39,886 bases of DNA, taken from an uncultured Eubacteriales bacterium (lineage in GTDB: Bacteria; Bacillota; Clostridia; Oscillospirales; Oscillospiraceae). This document shows, piece after piece, positions 7,931 to 16,361 of this stretch (position 1 is its first letter; every line of letters starts with the position of its first letter). The notes beneath the pieces are model-generated. The model was not told the DNA's origin. It was given only the letters and a program-made list of their open reading frames with translations, and did not search any database. A program made the position numbers and the translations under genes. Location of the stretch: assembly GCA_900548795.1 (NCBI GenBank), contig URLT01000004.1:1-39886 (forward strand), written 5' to 3'.

Positions 7931-7959
7931 TTGCTCAGAGCGTCCGCGCGTGGTATAAT
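7931..7959 (+). promoter_or_regulatory. Sigma-A promoter of queH
   Basis: TTGCTC (7931-7936), a 17-bp spacer and consensus TATAAT (7954-7959). Start expected near 7966. This rules out the in-frame upstream starts and fixes the queH start at 8002. Confidence 0.8.
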
Positions 7960-8001
7960 AGACCCGCTCGGGCGCAGCCGCGCCCGGCTCGGGAGGCGAT
8001 C

Positions 8002-8547
8002 ATGAAAACACTGTTACATATCTGCTGCGCGCCCTGCGCCAACATGTGCATCGACGCGCTGCGTCAGGAGGGCGCCGAGCTGACCGGCTTCTGGTACAAT
8101 CCGAACATCCATCCCTTCACGGAATACCGCGCGCGGCGCAACTGCCTGCGCGAATATGCCGCGTCGGTCGGGCTGCCGCTGCTCGAGCGCGACGAATACG
8201 CCCTGCGTCCCTTCGTCCGCGCCGTGGCGGACGATCTGTCCGGCCGCTGCGTCAGGTGCTATGAGCTCCGCCTGTTCGCCGCCGCCGAGGCCGCCGCCGC
8301 GGGCGGCTTCGACAGCTTCACCTCGTCGCTCTTCATCAGCCCCTATCAGCAGCACGAGCTGATGCGCGAGGTGGCCGAGCGCGCCGCCGAGGAATTTCAC
8401 GTGCGGTTCCTCTACCGCGACTTCCGGCCGCTGTTCCGCGCCGGGCAGGAGCGCGCCCGCGAGTTGGGGCTTTATATCCAGAAATACTGCGGGTGCGTCT
8501 TCTCCGAGGAGGAGCGCTATCTCAAGCCAAGCAAGCGCATTCCATAA
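8002..8547 (+). CDS. queH: Epoxyqueuosine reductase QueH
   Basis: QueH (DUF208 family) reduces epoxyqueuosine to queuosine in tRNA, the last step of this anticodon modification, and is the non-orthologous replacement of QueG. The 181-residue protein opens with the diagnostic HICCAPC motif (residues 6-12). It also has a GRCVRCYELR segment near residue 77 and a CGC motif near the C-terminus, which together supply the Fe-S cluster and metal cysteines. GGGAGG lies just upstream of the ATG at 8002. The gene is monocistronic, between its own promoter and a terminator. Confidence 0.94.
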   Translation: MKTLLHICCAPCANMCIDALRQEGAELTGFWYNPNIHPFTEYRARRNCLREYAASVGLPLLERDEYALRPFVRAVADDLSGRCVRCYELRLFAAAEAAAAGGFDSFTSSLFISPYQQHELMREVAERAAEEFHVRFLYRDFRPLFRAGQERARELGLYIQKYCGCVFSEEERYLKPSKRIP

Positions 8548-8551
8548 AAAG

Positions 8552-8588
8552 CATCCCTGTGCCAAGCTCGGGCACAGGGATGTTTTTT
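8552..8588. terminator. Bidirectional terminator between queH and yibE/F gene
   Basis: A perfect 12-bp stem (8552-8563 with 8571-8582) is followed by TTTTTT on plus. It is preceded by AAAAA, so it also works on minus. It closes both convergent units. Confidence 0.92.
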
Positions 8589-8625
8589 ACTGCTCAGCCG
8601 GGGGCGATCGCTTCGGAGGCTTCTT

Positions 8626-8786
8626 GGGAAGCTCTGATTAAATCGGCTGCGGCGCTCAGCGGGTCTTTTGCCCCAACTTTTCGGTTTGAAAATCTTGAAA
8701 TACACAAAGTATTCCTGCAATTTCCAAACCTCAATTTGGAACAAAATCCCTCGCTGACCACTCTTGCGATTGAATCAGAGCTTCCC
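8626..8786. repeat. MITE-like element, copy A (full length, 161 bp)
   Basis: The ends are a perfect 14-bp inverted repeat (GGGAAGCTCTGATT and its complement). The repeat continues imperfectly for about 33 bp, and the internal GGTTTG/CAAACC segments also pair, so the whole element can fold into one long hairpin. It is about 90% identical by eye to copy B at 35043-35202. It contains no coding frame of note. It ends 8 nt after the yibE/F stop codon and lies before the terminator at 8552-8588. Confidence 0.85.
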
Positions 8787-8794
8787 TTGCTTTG

Positions 8795-10243
8795 CTATTT
8801 GCTTTTGCGGCGCGCGCCGAAGAGCAGCATCCCGATCACGACCGAGAACGGCACAGCGAGAATGACGCCGATCGAGCTTGACAGCGCCTGCACCATCTCC
8901 ACGGACAGGAAGGTCGTGGACATGAGCTGCACCCACGACGGCTCCATGGAGGTGTAGTAAATGATCATGGCAAACGAGCCGCCGACGAGCGCGAGGATCA
9001 GGGTGTTGGTCATCGTGCCGACCATATCGCGGCCGATGTTCATGCCGGATTTGAAGAGCTGCCGCCGGGTCAGGCTCGGGTTGACGGCGATCAGCTCGTT
9101 CATGGCCGAGCTGATGCTCATGGCGACGTCGTTGACCGCGCCGAGCGCCGCCAGCAGGATGCCGCCGACGAGCAGATCGGCCAGACGAATCGCGTGCGCC
9201 GGATCCTGCGTCTGCCGGAGCTGGAGCAGCGGCTCGACCGTCGGCACGGCGACATACATTTTATAGCCGTCGATGCGCAAGAGCCAACAGGCAAGCTTGC
9301 CGAACAGCATGGCCAGCGCCACGCCCGCGATCGTGCCGAAAATGGCGCAGACGGTCTTGCGGTTGACGCCGCCGAGCACGACGAAGGTGATGACCGTGAC
9401 GAACGAGCACAGCGCCAGCACCGTCGGGAGCGTCGGCCAGCCGTTGAGCAGCAGCGGGATCAGGATCACGAACACGCAGAGGATCGTCAGTCCCAGCCCC
9501 AGCAGGGACTTCGCGCCGACCTTGCCGCCGACCAGAATGGTCACGAGCAGGAACAGCAGAACGATCACGGCCAGCGGCACGGTGCGGTCATAATCCTGCA
9601 AGACGACGTTTTCGACCTTGCCGTCCGTGAGGGAGAACGCAACGGTGACCGTGTCGCCCTCCTTCAAAACCGTGCCGTAAAGATAGCTCAGGTTGTTCGT
9701 CAGCGAGAATTCCTGCCCCTTATAGTCGCCGGTGGTCAGCCGAACCGTCAGCTCCTGCTTGCCGACCGGGACGTCTTCCATCTGCTGGTCGCCCCGATAG
9801 GCGCCGCCGGTGATTTCGACGACCTTCGCCTTTTCATAGATCACGCCGGAGCGTTCGGCCGACTGCGGGGTAGCTTGCGTCTTCTGCGCCTGCGCATAGC
9901 CGCCGAGGAAGATCAGGCCGCACAGCAGCAGGATGAGCGCCGAGCGCATCATATTCAGCGAGCTGCGCTTCTTCTGCTCCAGCGGAGAGGCCGGGGCGGG
10001 CGCAGTCTGCCTGCCGGATCTTTTCGGCTCGGCCGGCAGCTCCTGCGCGGCGAGTCTGCGGTCGCGCAGCGCCAGCAGCGCCAGCGTCACGCCGCCGAGG
10101 GCGACGCAGACGCTGCACAGCAGCGCGAGAATATGGAAGGTTTCGGCCGCGCAGCTCACCGCGGTCAGCGCAACGCCCCCGAGGGCAAACGCCGCGCCCA
10201 TGATCAGATAGGCCAAGGTGCGGCCGGCAATTTTTTGTTTCAT
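8795..10243 (-). CDS. YibE/F family membrane protein
   Basis: This 482-residue integral membrane protein of the YibE/F family has poorly defined function; some members have been discussed in connection with export. It has two N-terminal hydrophobic helices (residues 8-60), a basic cytoplasmic linker and a third helix near 105-120. An extracytoplasmic domain follows (about 125-210, with VPVGKQELTVRL), then a block of about seven helices to the C-terminus. That block includes a GGVNRKT loop and the conserved GAVNDVAMSISSAM segment. AGGAGG lies 7 nt before the ATG at 10243. The longer upstream frame only overlaps the preceding gene. It is the last gene of the gltX operon, and copy A of the repeat follows it. 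Confidence 0.88.
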   Translation of the reverse strand: MKQKIAGRTLAYLIMGAAFALGGVALTAVSCAAETFHILALLCSVCVALGGVTLALLALRDRRLAAQELPAEPKRSGRQTAPAPASPLEQKKRSSLNMMRSALILLLCGLIFLGGYAQAQKTQATPQSAERSGVIYEKAKVVEITGGAYRGDQQMEDVPVGKQELTVRLTTGDYKGQEFSLTNNLSYLYGTVLKEGDTVTVAFSLTDGKVENVVLQDYDRTVPLAVIVLLFLLVTILVGGKVGAKSLLGLGLTILCVFVILIPLLLNGWPTLPTVLALCSFVTVITFVVLGGVNRKTVCAIFGTIAGVALAMLFGKLACWLLRIDGYKMYVAVPTVEPLLQLRQTQDPAHAIRLADLLVGGILLAALGAVNDVAMSISSAMNELIAVNPSLTRRQLFKSGMNIGRDMVGTMTNTLILALVGGSFAMIIYYTSMEPSWVQLMSTTFLSVEMVQALSSSIGVILAVPFSVVIGMLLFGARRKSK

Positions 10244-10257
10244 GTCGGTTCCTCCTG

Positions 10258-10869
10258 TCAGAAGCCCGCGATTTGTTCGTCCATCGCGGCAAAAAAGCGG
10301 GAGAGATGAATGCCGTCGGCCAGCGCGTGGTGCGCCGTCAGGTTCACCGGCAGCAGGCTGCGGCCGTTCTGCTCCGTGATGCCGCCGAAGCTGATGCGGA
10401 CGTTGCTGTCCGGCGGCTCGGGCACGGGCAGCGACAGCGACGAGAACGGCAGCCACGGCAGCGCCGTCACGAAGAAGAGCTGCGCCGCGTCGGCGCCGTC
10501 GGTCAGCAAGGCGGCGCGCTTGGCGCGCTCCGTCTCCGCCTGCGCATAGGGCAGAAATTCGCCGAACGGCTTTTCGCAGTCGAGCGTGCAGTAGCAATAG
10601 CTCCCGTTCGGCAGGGCGACGGTATGCGAGCTGAGGCAGCGGTCATATTCGACCACGCGCTCGCCCTCGAAGCGCCGCCGAAGCTCGGGCACGGCGTTGG
10701 CCGCGCGGACGGCGCACCAGAGATAGCTCAGGAACAGCGGCGTGCCGCGCTCGCGCAGACGCGTGATGTCCACCGGCACGGTGACGGAGACATAGGGGTT
10801 GCGAAAATTGCGGAAGTAATCAAACTGCGCCCTGCGCGGGTCGTTCGACAGGTCGAGCAGCCGCTTCAT
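10258..10869 (-). CDS. Chloramphenicol acetyltransferase-like (CAT fold) acyltransferase
   Basis: This 203-residue protein of the type A/B CAT family transfers an acetyl group from acetyl-CoA. The catalytic HHALADG (HHxxxDG) motif is intact near residue 185, and DYFRNFRNPYVSVTVPVD at the N-terminus fits the family's substrate region. CAT-like homologues often do not confer chloramphenicol resistance, so the substrate is open. The ATG at 10869 overlaps the gltX stop by 4 nt (ATGA), which is stronger coupling than expected for a mobile resistance gene. That suggests a resident metabolic or detoxifying role. The next gene's Shine-Dalgarno touches its stop codon. Confidence 0.85.
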   Translation of the reverse strand: MKRLLDLSNDPRRAQFDYFRNFRNPYVSVTVPVDITRLRERGTPLFLSYLWCAVRAANAVPELRRRFEGERVVEYDRCLSSHTVALPNGSYCYCTLDCEKPFGEFLPYAQAETERAKRAALLTDGADAAQLFFVTALPWLPFSSLSLPVPEPPDSNVRISFGGITEQNGRSLLPVNLTAHHALADGIHLSRFFAAMDEQIAGF

Positions 10870-12512
10870 TGCAGACAGCCCGCGGCTCTGCGCAGGCGCT
10901 CCTCCGTGCGCTCGGCGCCGAGCAGCTGCATGACGGTGTAGAGGTCGGGCGAGCTGCTCCGGCCGGTCACGGCCACGCGCAGGAAGCCCGAGACATCCGC
11001 GACCGAGCCGGGATAGGCCTCCGGGCTTGCGCGATATGCCTTCATATCCGCAGCGAAGCCGATCTCGGCCGTGACGGCCTTGACCTTGTCGAACCACGCG
11101 TTTGCGTCGTCGGCCGGGTCATAGACGGCGAGGAATTTTTCCAGCGCGGAGCGGACGACCGCCGGGTCAAACCGCGCGTCAAAGCCCTCGGAGGCAAACA
11201 GCTCGTCATAGAAGAAGCTCATATACGGCCGGACGTCCTTCCACGTGGCCAGATCCTTGCGGGGCTTCTTGCCGCCGCGGCCGATGGACAAAATGGCCTT
11301 GGCATAGTCCGGGTCGCGGCGCAGCAGCGCGGCGAATTCCGGGTCGAACTCGTCGGCGTATTCCAGCGCCAGCGTATAGACCGTCCCGGCGTCGAGCTTG
11401 GCGATCTCGTTCTTTGAGACGTCGCAGAGCTTGGCATAGTCGAACAGTGCGCCGGCCGGATTGAGCTTTTTATAGGAGAATTTGAAGCTGTCGCTGTCGG
11501 CCGTCGGATTGGCGCGCCGCCAGTCCTCGTAGTTCGAGTTCAGCAGCGTCATGACGTATTCATAGACCGCGCGGACCGGGAAGCCCTCGGCCTTGTAATA
11601 GGTCAGCGCCAGCTCCGGATCCTTGCGCTTGGAGAGCTTGCGCTTGGACGTGCCGTCCATCTTCATCAGCGGGCCGATGTGGACGTATTTCGGGATCTTG
11701 AAGCCCAGCGCCCGGAAGAGCTGCAAATGGAACGGCAGGCTCGGCAGCCATTCGTCGCCGCGCACCACATGGGTCGTGCGCATCAGGTGATCGTCCACCG
11801 CGTGGGCAAAATGGTAGGTCGGAATGCCGTCGGATTTGAGCAGCACCTGATCGATGTCGTTCTCCGTGACCGTCAGCGTGCCCTTGACCAGATCGTTATA
11901 TTTGAATTTGTTCTCGATCGAGCCGGTCGAGCGGAAGCGCAGCACCCACGGCTTTCCGGCGTCCAGCGCCGCCTGAATGTCCTCGAGCGGGCGGTCGCGC
12001 CAGACGGCATAGCTGCCGTAATAGCCGAAGTTGACCTTCTTTTCCTCCTGCTCGGCGCGCATGGCCGTCAGCTCCTCCTCCGTGCAGAAGCACGGGTAGG
12101 CGTCGCCCTGCTCAACGAGCTTTTTGGCATAGACGTGATAGATCGCCGCGCGCCGGCGCTGGCGGTACGGGCCGTAGGCGCCGTTGTCGCCGTCGATCGT
12201 CGCGCCCTCGTCAAAGACGATGCCGTAATGCTGCAGGGTGTTGATGAGCACCTCGACCGCGCCGGGCACCTCGCGCTTGGCGTCGGTGTCCTCCACGCGC
12301 AGGAAGAGCACGCCGCCGGACTGATGCGCCATGCGCTCGGCGACCAGCCCCTGAACCAGATTTCCGAGATGCACGAAGCCCGTCGGAGACGGCGCCATGC
12401 GCGTCACGACCGCGCCCTCGGGCAGCTCGCGCTGCGGATAGCGCGCCTCAAGCGCGTCCGGCGTCTCGGTCACGTCCGGGAAGAGTAAATTTGCAAGAGC
12501 AATGGTATCCAT
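10866..12512 (-). CDS. gltX: Glutamyl-tRNA synthetase
   Basis: This class I aminoacyl-tRNA synthetase charges tRNA-Glu, and possibly tRNA-Gln if non-discriminating. The 548-residue product has the HIGH-type motif in SPTGFVHLGN (near residues 43-52) and the KMSKS-type motif KLSKRKDPE near residue 265. The KMSKS form is slightly atypical, and the insert around LNSNYEDWRRAN marks the longer clostridial subgroup. The start at 12512 (MDTIALAN) has GGAGG only about 3 nt upstream. An in-frame ATG at 12527 has no ribosome site. A near-consensus promoter lies at 12553-12582 and the leader is short, with no T-box. It heads the gltX, CAT-like, YibE/F operon. Confidence 0.94.
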   Translation of the reverse strand: MDTIALANLLFPDVTETPDALEARYPQRELPEGAVVTRMAPSPTGFVHLGNLVQGLVAERMAHQSGGVLFLRVEDTDAKREVPGAVEVLINTLQHYGIVFDEGATIDGDNGAYGPYRQRRRAAIYHVYAKKLVEQGDAYPCFCTEEELTAMRAEQEEKKVNFGYYGSYAVWRDRPLEDIQAALDAGKPWVLRFRSTGSIENKFKYNDLVKGTLTVTENDIDQVLLKSDGIPTYHFAHAVDDHLMRTTHVVRGDEWLPSLPFHLQLFRALGFKIPKYVHIGPLMKMDGTSKRKLSKRKDPELALTYYKAEGFPVRAVYEYVMTLLNSNYEDWRRANPTADSDSFKFSYKKLNPAGALFDYAKLCDVSKNEIAKLDAGTVYTLALEYADEFDPEFAALLRRDPDYAKAILSIGRGGKKPRKDLATWKDVRPYMSFFYDELFASEGFDARFDPAVVRSALEKFLAVYDPADDANAWFDKVKAVTAEIGFAADMKAYRASPEAYPGSVADVSGFLRVAVTGRSSSPDLYTVMQLLGAERTEERLRRAAGCLQ

Positions 12513-12552
12513 AAGCCTCCACCTCATGATTCAACTCAAAATTCGTCAGTTT

Positions 12553-12582
12553 ATTATACCACCAAAAGTCGATCTCTGTCAA
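12553..12582 (-). promoter_or_regulatory. Consensus sigma-A promoter of gltX
   Basis: The minus strand reads TTGACA (12577-12582), an 18-bp spacer and TATAAT (12553-12558). Both boxes are perfect, which suggests strong constitutive expression. Start near 12546. Confidence 0.9.
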
Positions 12583-12590
12583 TGACGGAA

Positions 12591-12619
12591 ATGGCGCGAC
12601 CCGCAGGAGGCCGCGCCAT
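12591..12619 (-). terminator. Weak hairpin after phoR
   Basis: An 8-bp stem ATGGCGCG/CGCGCCAT (12591-12598 with 12612-12619) begins 14 nt after the phoR stop. It is followed on minus by only TTTCC, so termination may be partial and some read-through into gltX is possible. Confidence 0.45.
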
Positions 12620-12632
12620 GCCGTTCTTGATG

Positions 12633-14288
12633 CTATTGCTCGGGAAAGCGCACCGTCACGGTCGTTCCCACGCCCGGCTTGCTCTCGAGCCGGATGACGC
12701 CGCGATGATACTGCACGGCGTGCTTGACGATGGACAGCCCCAGCCCGGTGCCGCCGGAGGCCTTTGAGCGGCTCTTGTCGACGCGGTAGAAGCGCTCAAA
12801 AACGTGCTCCTGCTGCTCCGGGGCGATGCCGATGCCGTCGTCGGCCACGCGGACGACCGCCTCCCTGCCCTCCGTTCCGACCGTGATGCGGACGCCGCCG
12901 CCCGCGCGGTTGTATTTCACGGCGTTGTCCGCCAGATTATAGACGATCTCGTAGAGCAGGCGGTGCACGCCGCTTATCCGCGCGCCGCTTCCCTCCGCGC
13001 TCAGGCTGACGCGCTTCTCCGCCGCCGCAGGCGAAAGATTCGTGCAGACCTCCTGCGCGATGTCGAGCAGATCGACCGTCTCGACCGGCAGAGCGACGTC
13101 CTCGTCGAGCTGAGACAGGCGGATGATGTCGTCAATGAGCGCGACCAGCCGCGCCGCCTCCTGCCGGATGTGGCCGATGAAGCGCGGCATGTCCTCGGGC
13201 TTCACCATGCCGTTTTCGATCAGCTCGGCGCTGCCGATGATGCCCTGCAGGGGCGTTTTCAGCTCGTGCGAGACGTTCGCCGTGAATTCGCGGCGGCTGC
13301 GCTCGGCGTGCTCCTGCTCCGTCACGTCGAAGGTCAGGATCACCGCGCCCAGCGGCTCGCCTGCCGACTCGATGCGGCTGATGTCAAACTGGTATTCCCG
13401 GCCGCCGCGCTCGGCGCGCACCTCGCTGTGCCCGCCGTCATAGGCCGCGCGGATCGCCATGCTGAGATCGTGGCTGCGGTCGACGCTGACGAAATCCCTG
13501 CCGACCGCGCCCGCGTCCGTTCCGAAGACCTGCTGCGCTGCGGGATTGATGCTCAGAACCGTCTCCTCGTTGTCGAGCAGGACGAGTCCCTCGTTCATAT
13601 TCGCCGTGATCTGCATGAATTCGTCCGTGCGCTGCTGCAATTTGGAGAGCTGATGCCGGATCTCCTGATGCTGATGCTCGATGCGGTTGAGCAGGGGCGA
13701 AAGCTCGGGATACGTCTCGTTTTCCAGCGGCTTTTCCAGATCCAGCTCGTTGAGCGGCTCGACAATGTGGTGCGACAGCCGTCTGGCAAGCACCGCCGAG
13801 AACACGAGCGCCAGCAGCAGCACGAGCAGGATCGGCTGCAAAATTCCAAGCAGCACGGCGCCGACCGTTGCGTAGCGCACGGAGATGCGCAGCACCGTGC
13901 CGTCGTCCAGCCGCTCGGCGTAGTAGCTCGTTTTTTCCGTGAGCGTTTTGGAATAGCGCGTGCTCTCGCCGCGCCCGGTCTTCAGCGCCTCCTGCACCTC
14001 CTCGCGCCCGGCGTGGTTTTCCATCGTCTCGGCGGCGGCCTGCGTGTCGCAGAGCACGGTGCCGTCGGCGGCGACCCACGTCAGGCGGTAGCCGTCGGTC
14101 TTGATCTGCTTGAGATAGTCCTTGCCGTAGCGCTCCACCGAGACGGACGCCAGCTCCAGCTCATCGGTGAGCTGCCGCTCCTGAATGCTGCCGTAGTATT
14201 CATAAAACACCGCCAGCAGCAGCACGGCGCTGACGAGCAGCACCGCCGCGGCAACGGCGAAGCTCGATCGAAAAATTTTACCTGTCAT
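12633..14288 (-). CDS. phoR: Phosphate-regulon sensor histidine kinase PhoR
   Basis: This is a membrane sensor kinase partnering the response regulator encoded immediately upstream. The 551-residue protein has a first transmembrane helix (about 8-28), an extracytoplasmic segment, a second helix (about 155-180) and a HAMP-like linker. A PAS domain follows (about 235-330, with ITANMNEGLVLLDNE). The HisKA box VSHELKTP has the phospho-acceptor His near residue 341. The HATPase domain has NLADNAVKYN, DDGIGIAPEQ and GGTGLGLSIV. The ATG at 14288 has GGAGG 6 nt upstream and overlaps the phoP 3' end by 11 nt. Its place after pstSCAB-phoU supports the PhoR role. Confidence 0.92.
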   Translation of the reverse strand: MTGKIFRSSFAVAAAVLLVSAVLLLAVFYEYYGSIQERQLTDELELASVSVERYGKDYLKQIKTDGYRLTWVAADGTVLCDTQAAAETMENHAGREEVQEALKTGRGESTRYSKTLTEKTSYYAERLDDGTVLRISVRYATVGAVLLGILQPILLVLLLALVFSAVLARRLSHHIVEPLNELDLEKPLENETYPELSPLLNRIEHQHQEIRHQLSKLQQRTDEFMQITANMNEGLVLLDNEETVLSINPAAQQVFGTDAGAVGRDFVSVDRSHDLSMAIRAAYDGGHSEVRAERGGREYQFDISRIESAGEPLGAVILTFDVTEQEHAERSRREFTANVSHELKTPLQGIIGSAELIENGMVKPEDMPRFIGHIRQEAARLVALIDDIIRLSQLDEDVALPVETVDLLDIAQEVCTNLSPAAAEKRVSLSAEGSGARISGVHRLLYEIVYNLADNAVKYNRAGGGVRITVGTEGREAVVRVADDGIGIAPEQQEHVFERFYRVDKSRSKASGGTGLGLSIVKHAVQYHRGVIRLESKPGVGTTVTVRFPEQ

Positions 14289-14958
14289 TTCCGACCTCCA
14301 ATCGATAGCCCACGCCGCGCACGGTGCGGATTCTCTCGCCCGCGCTGCCGAGCTTCTGGCGCAGGGTGCGGATGTGCATATCCACCGTGCGCGATTCCAC
14401 GCAGTAATCCATGCCCCAGACCTCGCTGAACAGGCGGTCGCGCGTGAAGGCGACGCCCGGATTGCGCAGGAAGAGGCACAAAAGCTCAAATTCCTTGTAC
14501 GTCAGCGTCACGCCGACACCCTTCACGCTGACGCGATGCTCCTGAAGATCGACCGTGATGTCGCCGGCCGAAAGGAGCTGCTTCGGCGTTTTCGGCTTGC
14601 AGCGCCGCAGCACCGCCCGCACGCAGGAGACGAACTCCATCACGCCGAAGGGCTTGGTGAGGTAATAATCCGCGCCGAGATCCAGCCCCTGAATTTTGTC
14701 GTATTCCGCGCCCTTGGCCGTCGCCATCACGACGGGCAGGTCGCTCAGCTCCGGATCGGCGCGCAGCCGCCGCAGCAGCTCGATGCCGTCGATACCCGGC
14801 AGCATCACGTCCAGAACGACCAGCTCCGGGCGCTCCGTTTGCAGCGCCTGCCAGAAGGCTGCGCCGTCTGCAAAGCCGTGCGCCTCCAGCCCCGTCGAGC
14901 GCAGGGCGTACACCTCAATATCGCGAATGCTGGCATCGTCCTCGACACACCAGATCAT
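14278..14958 (-). CDS. phoP: Phosphate-regulon response regulator PhoP (OmpR/PhoB family)
   Basis: This DNA-binding response regulator is expected to activate the pst operon when phosphorylated by PhoR. The 226-residue protein has a receiver domain with the acidic pair EDD (6-8), phospho-acceptor Asp50 in VVLDVMLPG and the conserved Lys in YLTKPFG. A C-terminal winged helix follows, with TYKEFELLCLF and the VRGVGYRLE hairpin. It lies 3 nt downstream of phoU and overlaps phoR. The clustering with pst genes distinguishes it from other PhoB-like regulators, including the one at 29230. Confidence 0.93.
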   Translation of the reverse strand: MIWCVEDDASIRDIEVYALRSTGLEAHGFADGAAFWQALQTERPELVVLDVMLPGIDGIELLRRLRADPELSDLPVVMATAKGAEYDKIQGLDLGADYYLTKPFGVMEFVSCVRAVLRRCKPKTPKQLLSAGDITVDLQEHRVSVKGVGVTLTYKEFELLCLFLRNPGVAFTRDRLFSEVWGMDYCVESRTVDMHIRTLRQKLGSAGERIRTVRGVGYRLEVGNDR

Positions 14959-14961
14959 GCT

Positions 14962-15606
14962 TTACCCCTCCCGGTGAACGCCGGTCACGGAGAAGATCAC
15001 CCACTGTGCGATGTTCACGGCGTGATCCCCGATGCGTTCAAAATATTTGGCGACGATCATCAGGTCAATGGCATATTCGCCGTCGAGCGGATTTTCCGCG
15101 ATCTTGCGGATCAGCTCCTGCTTGACCTCGTCGAAGCACCGGTCGACGGTATCGTCGTCTCCGATGACCTTCTCAGCCAACATTATATCATGTTTTACGA
15201 ATGCATCAACACTTTCCGTGACCATTTTAATGGTCGCGGACGCCATTTTTTCGATCAGCGGGTCGCGCCCCTCGGCATGACCCTCCAAAAAGCCGACGAT
15301 CTCGGCAATGTCCTCGGCCTGATCGCCGATGCGCTCCATATCGGTTATCATTTTCAGCGCGGCGGAGATCTGGCGCAGGTCGCGCGCCACGGGCTGCTGC
15401 TGCAGCAGCAGCTTCAGGCAGAGCGACTCGATCTCGCGCTCCTTGCGGTCGATCTCGCTGTCGAGCGGCGCGACCTGCGCGGCCAGACGGCGGTCGGCGG
15501 CGCCGAGCGCCTTGGCGGCCTTGGCGATGGCCTCCTCGCACAGCGCGCCCATTTCGATCAGCTCCCGGTTGAGCAGCGCGAGCTGCTCGTCAAATCGACT
15601 TCTCAT
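14962..15606 (-). CDS. phoU: Phosphate transport system regulator PhoU
   Basis: PhoU restrains PhoR signalling and Pst activity when phosphate is sufficient. The 214-residue all-helical protein shows the two tandem PhoU repeats, each with the metal-coordinating E-R-I-G-D pattern: MERIGDQAEDIA near residue 90 and FERIGDHAVNIA near 190. The start ATG at 15606 shares its A with the pstB stop (TGATG), so translation is coupled. The upstream open frame is the shifted pstB sequence. Confidence 0.94.
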   Translation of the reverse strand: MRSRFDEQLALLNRELIEMGALCEEAIAKAAKALGAADRRLAAQVAPLDSEIDRKEREIESLCLKLLLQQQPVARDLRQISAALKMITDMERIGDQAEDIAEIVGFLEGHAEGRDPLIEKMASATIKMVTESVDAFVKHDIMLAEKVIGDDDTVDRCFDEVKQELIRKIAENPLDGEYAIDLMIVAKYFERIGDHAVNIAQWVIFSVTGVHREG

Positions 15607-16361
15607 CAGCCGAACCTCCCTGTGATATAATCCTCCGTCCGCTTGTCGGCCGGGGCGGAGAAGAGCTTCTCCGTGCCGTCGCATTCGATCAGCTCGCCGA
15701 GCAGGAAGAACGCCGTCCGGTCGGAGATGCGCACGGCCTGCTGCATATTGTGCGTGACGATGACGATGGTGTACGTTTTCTTCAGCTCGGCAGCCAGCTC
15801 CTCGATCTTCGAGGTGGAGATCGGGTCGAGCGCGCTCGTCGGCTCGTCCATGAGCAGCACCCTCGGCTCGACGGCCAGCGCCCGCGCGATGCACAGGCGC
15901 TGCTGCTGCCCGCCGGAGAGGCCGAGCGCGTTTTTCCTGAGCCGATCCTTGACCTCGTCCCAGATCGCCGCGCCGCGCAGCGACCGCTCGACGAGGTCGT
16001 CGAGCTTGGCGCGGTTGCGCACGCCGTGGGTGCGCGGGCCGTAGGCAACGTTGTCATAGATGCTCATGGGGAAGGGGTTCGGCTTTTGAAACACCATGCC
16101 GATGGCGCGGCGCAGCTCGTTGACGTCGACGCCCGGTGCATAAATATCCTGCCCGTCGTAGCGCACCTCGCCGGTGATCTTCACACCGGGGATCAGGTCG
16201 TTCATGCGGTCGAGCGTCTTCAGAAAGGTCGACTTGCCGCAGCCGGACGGGCCGATGAGCGCCGTGATGCTCTTTTCGGGGATATCCAGATTGATGTCGT
16301 GCAGCGCCTGATGCGCGCCGTACCAGAGGTTCAGGTTTTTCACCGAGATCAAATCGTTCAT
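15606..16361 (-). CDS. pstB: Phosphate ABC transporter ATP-binding protein PstB
   Basis: This is the ATPase of the high-affinity phosphate importer. The 251-residue protein has Walker A GPSGCGKST (37-45), the PstB-specific QKPNPFPMSIYDNV segment near 93, the signature LSGGQ (149-153), Walker B LLMDE (170-174) and the H-loop THNMQQA. The ATG at 16361 overlaps the pstA stop by 4 nt. It pairs with the PstA and PstC permeases encoded directly upstream. Confidence 0.97.
   Translation of the reverse strand: MNDLISVKNLNLWYGAHQALHDINLDIPEKSITALIGPSGCGKSTFLKTLDRMNDLIPGVKITGEVRYDGQDIYAPGVDVNELRRAIGMVFQKPNPFPMSIYDNVAYGPRTHGVRNRAKLDDLVERSLRGAAIWDEVKDRLRKNALGLSGGQQQRLCIARALAVEPRVLLMDEPTSALDPISTSKIEELAAELKKTYTIVIVTHNMQQAVRISDRTAFFLLGELIECDGTEKLFSAPADKRTEDYITGRFG

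Noticed and set aside
10258..10869. Acquired chloramphenicol resistance gene
   Set aside because: The CAT fold and HHxxxDG motif are present, but the ATGA overlap with gltX and the matching base composition indicate a resident gene. Resistance cannot be claimed.
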